From: JAPSGM01 sp963777045
GTDB taxonomy: Bacteria; Chloroflexota; Limnocylindria; QHBO01
Length of the DNA stretch: 64,000 bases
Direction: 5' to 3'
Assembly: GCA_963777045.1 (NCBI GenBank)
Contig: CAVZPD010000015.1
Span: forward strand, 124,001 to 188,000
Below the pieces are notes generated by a model, which saw only the letters and a program-made list of their open reading frames with translations, did no database searches and was not told the DNA's origin. The position numbers and the translations under genes were made by a program. This document shows positions 27,172 through 34,256 of this stretch, piece by piece; the first letter of the stretch is position 1, and each line of letters begins with the position of its first letter.

Positions 27172-27614
27172 GTGTCGCCGATGTCCTCGTTCCAGAGGTC
27201 GGGGCGCGCCGCAACGAACGCCTCCATCAGCTCGAGGCATTCCGGGTCGTCCACAACGACGACCTCCACCCCACGCGAGCGGAGCAGCTCTTCCGCGCCC
27301 ATGAAGGTCCGGTGCTCACCGATCACGACGCGCGGGATGCCGTAGAGCAGGATTGCACCGCTGCACATGTCGCATGGCGAGAGAGTCGTGTACATCGTCG
27401 CCCGCCGGTAGACGGAGGCGGGCTGCCGGCCCGCGGCCTCGAGCGCATCGGTCTCGCCGTGCAGGATGGGACTCCCGCGCTGGACGCGCCGGTTGTGCCC
27501 GGCGCCGATGACCTGTCCATCGACGACCAGCGCCGCACCGATGGGGATGCCGCCCTCGTCGAGGCCTTCACGCGCCTCCTCGATCGCGACGCGCAGGAAG
27601 TCGGCGTCAGCCAC
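27168..27614 (-). CDS. Cytosine deaminase, fungal FCY1-type
   Basis: The 148-aa enzyme belongs to the zinc cytidine-deaminase-like fold: HGETDALEAAGR (about 52-63) gives the His ligand and catalytic Glu, and TTLSPCDMCSGAILLYGIPR (about 76-95) the two Cys ligands. The second motif, the VVVVDD segment and the W-x-EDIGD ending closely follow yeast cytosine deaminase rather than bacterial CodA or TadA. It would convert cytosine to uracil. The GTG start overlaps the DUF3037 stop by 8 nt, and the stop overlaps the LLM start, placing it inside a four-gene operon. Confidence 0.82.
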   Translation of the reverse strand: MADADFLRVAIEEAREGLDEGGIPIGAALVVDGQVIGAGHNRRVQRGSPILHGETDALEAAGRQPASVYRRATMYTTLSPCDMCSGAILLYGIPRVVIGEHRTFMGAEELLRSRGVEVVVVDDPECLELMEAFVAARPDLWNEDIGDT

Positions 27615-28005
27615 GGCGGCGTGTCACCAGGACGCGGAAGAGGTGCTCGAAGGTGGCCTCGGGGTCCTCGGTGACACCGGTATGGATCGGCCCGGGCTGG
27701 ACCAGCGTGCTGCGCGGCGTGGTCAGCCAGTGGAAGCGCTCCGACTGTTCCATCCCACCCATGGGCGCGGCGGTGGGATCGCCGGCCGCAATGCGCTCGA
27801 CGAGCCGCAGCTGCCCGCGGATGCCCTCGACATCGCAGCCGTCGCGCAGCGCATGGAGGGCCCCCTCGTCCAGCGCGCTCCGGGCCTGCAGCCAGCGCCG
27901 CGGGCGGCAGAAGAGCACGAGCCCCGCATTTACGAACTCCTCGCGCTCGATGTCGGGCACGACGCGCAGGCTCGCGTACGAGAAGGCGTCAGGCGACGGC
28001 GCCAC
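27607..28005 (-). CDS. DUF3037 family protein
   Basis: The 132-aa product has the DUF3037 signature FSYASLRVVPDIEREEFVNAG-like start (from about residue 8) and a LVLFCRPRRWL segment. The family has no established function but is commonly encoded next to a HipA-like kinase, as here. GTG 28005 is preferred because AGGAGG lies 6 nt upstream, although an ATG at 28029 is also in frame. The gene overlaps the end of the HipA-like gene by 17 nt. Confidence 0.8.
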   Translation of the reverse strand: MAPSPDAFSYASLRVVPDIEREEFVNAGLVLFCRPRRWLQARSALDEGALHALRDGCDVEGIRGQLRLVERIAAGDPTAAPMGGMEQSERFHWLTTPRSTLVQPGPIHTGVTEDPEATFEHLFRVLVTRRRG

Positions 28006-28765
28006 GCTGTACCTCCTCGCGTGCGGCATCGGCGAAGCCGACCCACGTGGCCCGCGCCTCCAGGCGCGTGAGCAGGTAGGACCGATACGCCTCGCGACTC
28101 TCCCCCTCGCCCAGCCACTCGTCGGGGATCGCGGCCAGGATGGCGTCGAGCGTCGCTTCGTCGACGCGAGGCGCCAGGCGTGCATCGGCGTCGGCGATGG
28201 GGGAGGCGAACGGCAGCAGGACGTGGTCCGCGATGCGCTCGAACGGCCGCCGCGCGTGCGCATCGGGCTCGGACCAGGAGTGGTGGATGTAGAGCGCCGA
28301 CCCGTGGTCGATGAGCCAGGTCTGGCCCTGGTGCACCACGAGGTTCGAGTTGCGGGGCGTGCGATCCGGGTTCGTGATGAGGTCGTCGAACCAGACGACA
28401 TCGGCCGCCCAGTCGGCGCCCTCGGGTGGGGGAGCGGTGAAGTCGGTGGCCAGCGCACCGGGCACGAAGGCCAGCCCGATGTTGAGCCCCACCGACCAAC
28501 CGAGCAGGTCGCGGATCTCCTGGTGCGGCTCCGCCCGTGCGATCTGCTCGGGAAGCGTGGCGATCACCAGCTCGGGGACGCGCAGGCCGAGCGCGCGCCC
28601 GATCTCCCCGCCGATCAGCTCGGCGATGAGCGCCTTCGCCCCGTGGCCCGAGCCGCGGAACTTGATGACGTACTCGCGGCCGTCGTCCGCCTCGACCAGC
28701 GCGGGCAGTGAGCTCCCCTCGCGGAGGGGCGTCACGTAGCGGGTGATGGTCACGCGGCGCAGCAT
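27989..28765 (-). CDS. HipA-like kinase family protein
   Basis: The 258-aa protein shows a reduced kinase-like fold: YVIKFRGSGHGAKALIAELIGGEIGRALGL (from about residue 25, with the ATP-site Lys), DVVWFDDLITNPDRTPRNSNLV (about 132-153, resembling the catalytic DxxxxNxDR loop) and WLIDHGSALY (metal Asp). This matches the HipA-like domain usually paired with DUF3037. HipA proper phosphorylates an aminoacyl-tRNA synthetase, but the target of this short class is not known. The ATG lies 6 nt after a TACACT box with no Shine-Dalgarno, suggesting a leaderless operon head. Confidence 0.75.
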   Translation of the reverse strand: MLRRVTITRYVTPLREGSSLPALVEADDGREYVIKFRGSGHGAKALIAELIGGEIGRALGLRVPELVIATLPEQIARAEPHQEIRDLLGWSVGLNIGLAFVPGALATDFTAPPPEGADWAADVVWFDDLITNPDRTPRNSNLVVHQGQTWLIDHGSALYIHHSWSEPDAHARRPFERIADHVLLPFASPIADADARLAPRVDEATLDAILAAIPDEWLGEGESREAYRSYLLTRLEARATWVGFADAAREEVQRGAVA

Positions 28766-28771
28766 GGGAGG

Positions 28772-28777
28772 AGTGTA
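28772..28777 (-). promoter_or_regulatory. -10 box (TACACT) for the HipA-like operon
   Basis: On the minus strand TACACT is 6 nt before the ATG at 28765. The six bases between are pyrimidine-rich (CCTCCC), the opposite of a ribosome site. Confidence 0.5.
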
Positions 28778-28788
28778 GGAGCGTGGCT

Positions 28789-28794
28789 TACACT
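28789..28794 (+). promoter_or_regulatory. -10 box (TACACT) for the 28802 gene
   Basis: TACACT ends 7 nt before the GTG at 28802. The identical hexamer faces the other way 11 bp to the left, so two leaderless promoters lie back to back in a 36-bp gap. Confidence 0.5.
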
Positions 28795-28801
28795 GCGAAG
28801 C

Positions 28802-29044
28802 GTGAAACGTCGGCAGGCCCGCGAACAGGAGCAGACCGATGCCCGCGAGCGGGCGGATCGGCACCGGGACGAGCTGATCGCACGGCTGCGCGGAGGCTCC
28901 GCGACGGAGCCAACCGCTGCGAGCGCCGAGCCGCCAGCGTCTGCCGACGAACCCGTTCAGCCCCAGGAGGACGCCATGTCCGACAAGACGCCGAAGCGGC
29001 CGCCGAAGAAGAAGAAGCCAAAGGCCCCACCACCGGCTGGCTGA
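28802..29044 (+). CDS. Small charged protein of unknown function
   Basis: The 80-aa product starts with an Arg/Glu-rich helix-like stretch (about 1-30), continues with an Ala/Pro/Glu linker and ends in a Lys/Pro cluster (KRPPKKKKPKAPPPAG). It looks disordered and could bind nucleic acid through its basic tail. Support for expression is the TACACT box and the GTG start. An ATG at 28976 could give a 22-residue basic peptide instead. No family is recognised. Confidence 0.4.
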   Translation: MKRRQAREQEQTDARERADRHRDELIARLRGGSATEPTAASAEPPASADEPVQPQEDAMSDKTPKRPPKKKKPKAPPPAG

Positions 29045-29053
29045 TCGGGCCGG

Positions 29054-29572
29054 TCATTCGGGGAAGGCGCGCGGAAACGAGACGACGCCCCCCAACTCCG
29101 GCCCCCGTGCCGCGAGGCGCAGGGCAAGCCAGTTCGCATCCGGCCACGGGTGCGGCGGCTCGAGTCCGAGTGAGCGCGCGGGCACGAAGCCGAAGCGCGG
29201 GTAGTAGCCGGCGTGCCCGACGAGGCAGACGGCGCGCAGGCCGACATCTCGCGCCGCATCGAGCGCCCGCCACATCAGGGCGCTGCCGATCCCCTCGCGC
29301 TGCCTCCCGGGCAGGATGCCAACCGGACCGATGGTGCCGATGGCCCTGACCGAGCCATCCTCGCGGGTCACCTTCCCACGGCTCAGGAGGACGTGCCCGA
29401 CGACCTGGCCCTCGGCGTCGATGGCAACCAGGGAGCCGCCGGGGACCCATTCATCGGTGCCGCGCAGGTCGTCGACGATGCGGCCCTCCGTCAACCCGCC
29501 GAAGGCGGCATCGTGCACGCGGCGAATAGCCGCCACGTCATCGGTCTGTTCCGGGCGTATCGTGGTCGTCAA
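29054..29572 (-). CDS. GNAT family N-acetyltransferase (YhbS-like)
   Basis: The 172-aa enzyme has a full GNAT fold: IRPEQTDDVAAIRRVHDAAF at the start, then GHVLLSRGKV, IGPVGILPGRQREGIGSALM (about 89-108, acetyl-CoA site) and CLVGHAGYYPRFGFVPA (about 121-137), the last typical of the YhbS-like group. TTG 29572 is assumed because it begins exactly at the fold, and a GTG three codons upstream is possible. The acetyl acceptor is unknown. It is divergent from the LLM gene at 29600. Confidence 0.82.
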   Translation of the reverse strand: MTTTIRPEQTDDVAAIRRVHDAAFGGLTEGRIVDDLRGTDEWVPGGSLVAIDAEGQVVGHVLLSRGKVTREDGSVRAIGTIGPVGILPGRQREGIGSALMWRALDAARDVGLRAVCLVGHAGYYPRFGFVPARSLGLEPPHPWPDANWLALRLAARGPELGGVVSFPRAFPE

Positions 29573-29599
29573 GGCGCACACCCCAGAAAGGACTGCCCG

Positions 29600-30559
29600 A
29601 TGACCCATCCCGGCCTCCCCAGCCTGCTCTTCGGCTACCACATGGCGAGCCAGACCTTCCCCGATACGCGGCCGGAGCAGCTCTTCGACCGGATGGTGGC
29701 CAACGCGCGGGCGGCCGAGGCGGCGGGGTTCGACCTGGTGACGGTGATGGACCACTTCTACCAGATCGCCGGGATCGGGGTCGAAGACGAGCCGATGCTC
29801 GAGGCGTACAGCAGCCTGGCGGCGCTCGCGACGCAGACGGAGCGCGTTCGCCTGGCGGTGATGGTCGCGGGCGTGACGTACCGCAACCCGGCGCTGACCG
29901 CGAAGATGATCACCACCCTCGACATCATCAGCAAGGGTCGCGCCGTCCTGGGGCTGGGCGCCGCCTGGAACGAGGACGAGCACGCCGGCTATGGCTGGGA
30001 GTTCCCGCCCATCGGCGAGCGGATGGATCGGCTGGAAGAGACGCTGAGGATCTGCCAGCTCATGTTCACCGAGGAGCGGCCGAGCTTCGAGGGCCGCTAC
30101 TACCGGATCGATCGGGCGCTCAACGAGCCGAAGCCGCTGCAGCGCGGCGGTCCGCCGGTCCTGATCGGCGGCACGGGAGAGCGCAGGACGCTGCGGATGG
30201 TGGCCGAGTACGCGGATATCTCGAACTGGTTCGGACCCATCGAGATGCTGCGCCACAAGGTCGAGGTGCTGGAGCGCCACTGCGAGGAGGTCGGCCGCAA
30301 CCCCGCCACCATCCTGCGCACCGTGAGCGTGCCGATCGTCGTTGTGTCGGACGCGCGCTCAACCGATGCGGTCCGCGAATCGCTCGTCCCCGAACGTCGC
30401 GCCCAGGCGCAGATCGTGGAGCCGGACGAGGCGGTCGAGCGGCTGCAGCCTTACCTGCAACTGGGCTTCCGCGGAATCGTCTTCCGCAATCCCGGCATGG
30501 CTGATTCGGAGTCGATCGGCCTGCTGGGCGAGGTGATCCGCCAGGTGCGAGCCGCCTAG
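29600..30559 (+). CDS. LLM-class F420-dependent oxidoreductase
   Basis: The 319-aa protein has AAEAAGFDLVTVMDHFYQIAG (about 38-58), VAGVTYRNPALTAKM, GRAVLGLGAAWNEDEHAGYG (about 114-133) and the insertion PPVLIGGTGERRTLRMVAEYAD, the pattern of the TIGR03560-like F420 group. ATG 29600 follows GAAAGGA. It is the fourth LLM gene within 13 kb, and none resembles another closely enough to suggest recent duplication. Substrate unknown. Confidence 0.85.
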   Translation: MTHPGLPSLLFGYHMASQTFPDTRPEQLFDRMVANARAAEAAGFDLVTVMDHFYQIAGIGVEDEPMLEAYSSLAALATQTERVRLAVMVAGVTYRNPALTAKMITTLDIISKGRAVLGLGAAWNEDEHAGYGWEFPPIGERMDRLEETLRICQLMFTEERPSFEGRYYRIDRALNEPKPLQRGGPPVLIGGTGERRTLRMVAEYADISNWFGPIEMLRHKVEVLERHCEEVGRNPATILRTVSVPIVVVSDARSTDAVRESLVPERRAQAQIVEPDEAVERLQPYLQLGFRGIVFRNPGMADSESIGLLGEVIRQVRAA

Positions 30560-30610
30560 TGCGTTGGCTCGAGTGCAGTAGAGTGGGCGATCCGCACCTG
30601 GAACAGGCTG

Positions 30611-31657
30611 ATGCGACGCAACCTCGTCGCTGCCGCTCTCGCGCTCGGGCTGATCGTGGCAGGATGCTCAAGCGGCACGCCAGCGGCTTCCGGCACGCCA
30701 GAGGCGTCCGACACGCCAGCGGCTTCCGGCACGCCAGGGGCCCCGACACCATCGCCGCCGGCCGCGGCGTCGTTCACCGAGACAACCGACGTCGTCTACA
30801 TGACCGTGAACGGTGTCGACCTCTTGATGGATGTCTACACACCTATCGGTAGTGGGCCGTGGCCGGTTGTGGTTGCGTTCCACGCCATCGACTCGAACGG
30901 GAAGGATGAGATCGAAACCACGACGGTCGCTGAAGCTGCAGCCGCCGAGGGCATGATGGTGTTCGCCCCCTCATGGATCGTCTGGGACCCGGGGCCATTC
31001 CCCTTGACCATCGAGATCTTCAAGGCGTGGAAGGGCGCGGCGAACTGCGCGGTTGCACTCGCGCAGCAGACTGCCGCCGATTACGGCGGGGATGCTGACA
31101 GCACGATCATCTATGGATTCTCGGCGGGCGCGGGAGCGGCGCTGCTGGCCGCCCTCGAACCAGCCGAGGATCCGATTCCGGGTTGTAGGACCGATGCGTC
31201 ACCTGCATCCGTGTCCGGCGTGGTGCTCGGCGACGGAGACTACTTCATGCACACCGAGAACTTCGACACGGCGTTCCAAGCCGACCTCGAAGGGATGCAG
31301 GCGGAACTCGTTTCCCTCACAGATCCGGCGCATTGGCCACCAGGCTTGAAATCCAAGTTCTTCCTCTGGGTTGCCGCGAGCGGTACCCAATCAAGGGCGT
31401 TCGGCAACCCGTTGGACGAGTCCGGGTGGCTGGCGCAGCGAGACCTCGATGGATCGATGCGAATGGATCTCGAACGGCTCGGTCAACTCGAAGACGGGGT
31501 GATGAGCTTCGTTGACAGCGGCCAGCTGCTGGCACTTCGGCTCTCTGAAGCCGGGATCGAAGTCACGCTGGACGAGTACCCGGGCGGCCACACCACGAGC
31601 AACAAGGTGCCTGAACTCATCGGCTATCTGAAGGCGGCGGCCGCTTACCAGCCTTAG
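30611..31657 (+). CDS. Alpha/beta-hydrolase lipoprotein
   Basis: The 348-aa protein has a lipobox VAG-C19 and an 18-nt-repeat-encoded linker (about 22-45), then a BD-FAE-like esterase fold: DVYTPIGSGPWPVVVAFHA (about 74-92), YGFSAGAGAALL with nucleophile Ser in GFSAG (about residue 173), and a late DEYPGGHTTS that supplies the probable catalytic His and Asp. It is likely a surface-anchored carboxylesterase. AT content around 31000-31600 is a little higher than in its neighbours. A tRNA on the opposite strand follows. Confidence 0.75.
   Translation: MRRNLVAAALALGLIVAGCSSGTPAASGTPEASDTPAASGTPGAPTPSPPAAASFTETTDVVYMTVNGVDLLMDVYTPIGSGPWPVVVAFHAIDSNGKDEIETTTVAEAAAAEGMMVFAPSWIVWDPGPFPLTIEIFKAWKGAANCAVALAQQTAADYGGDADSTIIYGFSAGAGAALLAALEPAEDPIPGCRTDASPASVSGVVLGDGDYFMHTENFDTAFQADLEGMQAELVSLTDPAHWPPGLKSKFFLWVAASGTQSRAFGNPLDESGWLAQRDLDGSMRMDLERLGQLEDGVMSFVDSGQLLALRLSEAGIEVTLDEYPGGHTTSNKVPELIGYLKAAAAYQP
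30674..30745 (+). repeat. Four tandem 18-nt units inside the esterase lipoprotein linker
   Basis: The unit GGCACGCCAGCGGCTTCC is repeated four times with small changes, in frame, encoding GTPAAS, GTPEAS, DTPAAS and GTPGAP. Unit number could vary without breaking the frame. Confidence 0.85.
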
Positions 31658-31699
31658 CGTCCGGGACGGGTTACGCGACACCAGTCATGGTGCGCTCTC

Positions 31700-31716
31700 A
31701 CCCCACGAAATGGGGT
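31700..31716 (-). terminator. Hairpin abutting the 3' end of tRNA-Gly
   Basis: ACCCCA and TGGGGT (6 bp, 5-nt loop) lie directly after the CCA end of the tRNA on the minus strand. There is no T-run, so it may act in 3' processing or as a weak terminator. Confidence 0.45.
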
Positions 31717-31792
31717 TGGAGCGGGAGACGGGGATCGAACCCGCGACATTCAGCTTGGAAGGCTGACGCTCTGCCAACTGAGCTACTCCCGC
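31717..31792 (-). tRNA. tRNA-Gly (anticodon UCC)
   Basis: The 76-nt minus-strand sequence folds as a cloverleaf: acceptor GCGGGAG/CTCCCGC, D stem GCTC/GAGC, anticodon stem TCAGC/GCTGA with loop CTTCCAA (anticodon TCC), T arm with TTCGATC, discriminator U and an encoded CCA end. No integrase or duplicated 3' end is nearby. Confidence 0.95.
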
Positions 31793-31914
31793 CCGCGGGG
31801 TCGGATGGCCAGTGCAGCCCGACGATACCACGCGGGCGCGTGGCCGCTCTGGTCGGGGGCATGGCGCAAGTTGCGGCGCGTATGGCTGATTGGCGGACGA
31901 CGCGAGGGGCGCAG

Positions 31915-32275
31915 CTAGGCGTTCATTGCGGCTGCCCTTCGCGCGAGCTGCCGGAACGCCTCGGCGTCAAGCGACGCAACATCACCCTGACGCAGGTCGA
32001 TCGCCCGCGAAGCCTTCGCCTCGAGCCCCGCGTTGAAGAGGCCGGTCGGGTCGCCCAGCGACGCTCCCTTGAAGAAGTTCGCCTTCACGTGGTCCTCGAA
32101 CACGCCGATCGCACACACGTTCTTACCGGCCACGAACACCGGGGGTATCCCACTTCCAGCTTTCTCCGATTTCCGGTACCGCATCGTGGATCAGGCTCCG
32201 CAGGCGGGTCACCGTTTCGCGCTTCCAGCCCGGCAGCCCTTCGACGTATGCATCAACGCGTTCGCTGGTCGTCAC
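31915..32275 (-). pseudogene. DUF1801 (YdhG-like) gene with a +1 frameshift
   Basis: Read from GTG 32275 the minus strand encodes the normal DUF1801 start (TTSERVDAYVEGLPGWKRE, then EIGESWKWDT). The rest of the domain (PVFVAGKNVCAIG, VKANFFKGASLGDP) is in another frame. The switch happens at a run of five G (32141-32145, C5 on the coding strand). With four, the sequence would read through WDTPVFV as a 119-aa protein of normal family size. GAGAGG precedes the GTG. Either the gene is decayed, or the run is a sequencing or assembly error. A short open product from 32184 covers only the second half. Confidence 0.75.
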
Positions 32276-32374
32276 TCTGTGATGTCCTCTCCAGGTCCCC
32301 TTGGCCGTCGTCTGCGGTTGGGTTTGAGTGCCCGGGTCGCGCCCACGAGGGCCACTACCCGATCGTCCAGCATC

Positions 32375-32830
32375 TCAGAGCCACGGCTTGACGACCATGT
32401 CCCAGGCCGCGATGACCAGCAGCGCAAGCACGATGCTGTAGGCCAGCTGCCAGCGATCGAAGAGCGCGCGGCCGCGGGCCGGGTCAACGGCGCTGGCCCG
32501 TTCGAGCGCGAGTCCGAGACGGCTGAGGTAGACCGCGCCGATGAGGAAGGCGACCACGAAGAGGCCGATGCCGATCAGGACCCAGGCCTGATCGAAGCTC
32601 CAGGCGCCATCGGCGAGGATCATCCAGACCCCGAAGACGAGCACGGCTCCCACGCCGGGAGCCAGGGCGCGCGGGCCGAGATAGGACAGGCTGCGGGCGA
32701 ATTCGGCGATGGCGCCGGAGTCGGTGCTGGCGCGGGCGCGCCGGCCGACGAGGATGAGCATCAGCCCGCCGCCCAGCCAGAGCATGGCGCCCAGGATGTG
32801 GCCGAACAGGAGCCAGTCGTGCAGAGTCAT
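32375..32830 (-). CDS. DUF2269-like four-helix membrane protein
   Basis: The 151-aa product has four hydrophobic helices with HDWLLFGHILGAMLWLGGGLML at the N-terminus, where conserved His and Trp-Leu-Gly residues match DUF2269 / CopD-like proteins, and LSRLGLALERA between helices 3 and 4. Function is unproven. ATG 32830 is chosen because GGGAGGAG lies just upstream. It is divergent from a MarR regulator with a palindromic operator between them, so it is probably under MarR control. Confidence 0.7.
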   Translation of the reverse strand: MTLHDWLLFGHILGAMLWLGGGLMLILVGRRARASTDSGAIAEFARSLSYLGPRALAPGVGAVLVFGVWMILADGAWSFDQAWVLIGIGLFVVAFLIGAVYLSRLGLALERASAVDPARGRALFDRWQLAYSIVLALLVIAAWDMVVKPWL

Positions 32831-32868
32831 GCGTACTCCTCCCTTGTCGGCTCCCACCATCGCACCGT

Positions 32869-32890
32869 ATGATTGGTCATGTCAAATCAT
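32869..32890. promoter_or_regulatory. Probable MarR operator (22-bp palindrome)
   Basis: Left half ATGATTGGTCA and right half TGTCAAATCAT are inverted repeats matching at 9 of 11 positions. It is AT-rich against a high-GC background and lies between the DUF2269 and MarR genes. A second perfect palindrome, GGAGTACTCC, follows at 32892-32901. Confidence 0.6.
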
Positions 32891-32937
32891 TGGAGTACTC
32901 CGGTCATGGGACGACTGCATGGGCATTGGTGATCCGC

Positions 32938-32943
32938 TAGGCT
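32938..32943 (+). promoter_or_regulatory. -10 box (TAGGCT) for marR
   Basis: TAGGCT ends 6 nt before the GTG at 32950, with no Shine-Dalgarno. Confidence 0.5.
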
Positions 32944-32949
32944 GGCGCT

Positions 32950-33420
32950 GTGAGCCGACACGAAACGAAGGCTGCGCTCGCGGCAGAGGCCTGGCGCGCC
33001 ATCATGGACTTCGTCAGCGCCACCGCCTGGCAACGTACCCGCGTCCTGGCCGAGCTGGGCCTGACCGTGAACGACAGCCGCGCCCTCAGCGCGCTGGATC
33101 GGAGACGAGGTCGGAGCATGCGGTCGCTGGCGGACGAGTGGTCGTGTGATGCATCGACCGCGACCTTCATCGTCGATCGTCTCGAGAGGAAGGGCCTCGC
33201 CGAGCGGCGTGCCGACCCCGCCGACCGGCGCATCCGACTTGTGGTGCTGACCGCCGAGGGCATCGCGGTGCGCGACGAGATGCTTCGTCGCATGTATGCC
33301 CCGCCCGCGGAGCTCGGTGATCTGGACCGCGATACGCTTCGCGCGCTGCGCGACGGCGTGACCCAGCTGCCGACCGTCATGCATGAACGGGACGCCACGG
33401 GCAGTGACCGCAATCGCTGA
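32950..33420 (+). CDS. MarR family transcriptional regulator
   Basis: The 156-aa protein has the MarR winged helix: a dimerisation helix at the N-terminus, LTVNDSRALSALDRRRGRSMRSLADEWSCDASTATFIVDRLERKGL (about 38-83, recognition helix around 68-80) and the wing with DRRIRLVVLTAEG (about 92-104). It most likely represses itself and the divergent DUF2269 gene through the 22-bp palindrome. The inducer is not known. Confidence 0.9.
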   Translation: MSRHETKAALAAEAWRAIMDFVSATAWQRTRVLAELGLTVNDSRALSALDRRRGRSMRSLADEWSCDASTATFIVDRLERKGLAERRADPADRRIRLVVLTAEGIAVRDEMLRRMYAPPAELGDLDRDTLRALRDGVTQLPTVMHERDATGSDRNR

Positions 33421-33532
33421 AGATCCGCGGGTTGACCGATGACGCCACAGCCCGAATTGCTGGTCGGCGACAGGAACACCGGCTGACCGAAAGCGTGCCA
33501 TTTGGCCCGATCTGCCCCGGATTGGACTCCCC

Positions 33533-33538
33533 TAGGCT
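33533..33538 (+). promoter_or_regulatory. -10 box (TAGGCT) for the copper-island response regulator
   Basis: TAGGCT ends 7 nt before the ATG at 33546. This choice shortens the open frame (which runs back to 33432) to a normal regulator N-terminus. Confidence 0.5.
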
Positions 33539-33545
33539 GTCGGGG

Positions 33546-34256
33546 ATGATCGCTGAGGGTGCTTCCGGCGCGAACGCCGCCCCAAACCGAATCCGCGTCC
33601 TCGTCGTCGACGATGAGCAGCCGATCCGGGAGCTGGTGCGGGGCTACCTCGCGCGCGAGCAGATGGAGGTACTGACGGCGCAGGACGGGGTGGCAGCCCT
33701 CGAGCTGCTGCGCTCGGCACGGCCCGACGTCGTCGTGCTCGACCTCATGCTGCCCGGCCTGGACGGCATCGAGGTCTGCCGGCAGCTTCGCACCTTCTCC
33801 GACGCCTATGTCCTGATGCTCACGGCACGCGGGGAGGAGATCGACCGCATCGTCGGCCTCTCCATCGGCGCCGATGACTACCTCACGAAGCCGTTCAGCC
33901 CGCGGGAGCTCGTCGCGCGGGTCAAGGCCATGCTCCGCCGCCCGAGAACCGGAACGGCGGTGGGCGGCCCGCGGGGACTGGAGATCGACCTGGGCCGCCG
34001 TCGGGCCGTCGTCGATGGCCAGGAAGTGAAGCTGACCTACCTGGAGTTCGAGCTGCTGGCCGTACTCGCACGCGACCCGGGCATCGTCGTCGGCCGCCGG
34101 CAGCTGCTCGACCGCGTCTGGGGAGCCGAGTACGGCGATGACCACCTGCTCGACGTCCACGTCGGAAAGCTGCGGCGCAAGCTGGGCGACGATCCATCCG
34201 CGCCGCGCTTCATCGAGACGGTGCGTGGCGCCGGCTTCCGGCTGGTGGAGCAGTGA
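33546..34256 (+). CDS. OmpR/PhoB-family response regulator
   Basis: The 236-aa regulator has a receiver with acidic pair D22-D23, phospho-acceptor D66 (VVVLDLMLPG), the Thr in LMLTARGEE and the Lys in DDYLTKPFSP, then a winged-helix output domain ending YGDDHLLDVHVGKLRRKLGDD and FIETVRGAGFRL. It is coupled by a 4-nt overlap to its sensor kinase. The genes after them handle copper and thiols, so a copper-stress response is the best guess. Confidence 0.93.
   Translation: MIAEGASGANAAPNRIRVLVVDDEQPIRELVRGYLAREQMEVLTAQDGVAALELLRSARPDVVVLDLMLPGLDGIEVCRQLRTFSDAYVLMLTARGEEIDRIVGLSIGADDYLTKPFSPRELVARVKAMLRRPRTGTAVGGPRGLEIDLGRRRAVVDGQEVKLTYLEFELLAVLARDPGIVVGRRQLLDRVWGAEYGDDHLLDVHVGKLRRKLGDDPSAPRFIETVRGAGFRLVEQ

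Noticed and set aside
31717..31792. tRNA-Gly as an attachment site for an integrated element
   Set aside because: There is no integrase, no duplicated tRNA 3' end and no change of gene character on either side within the window.
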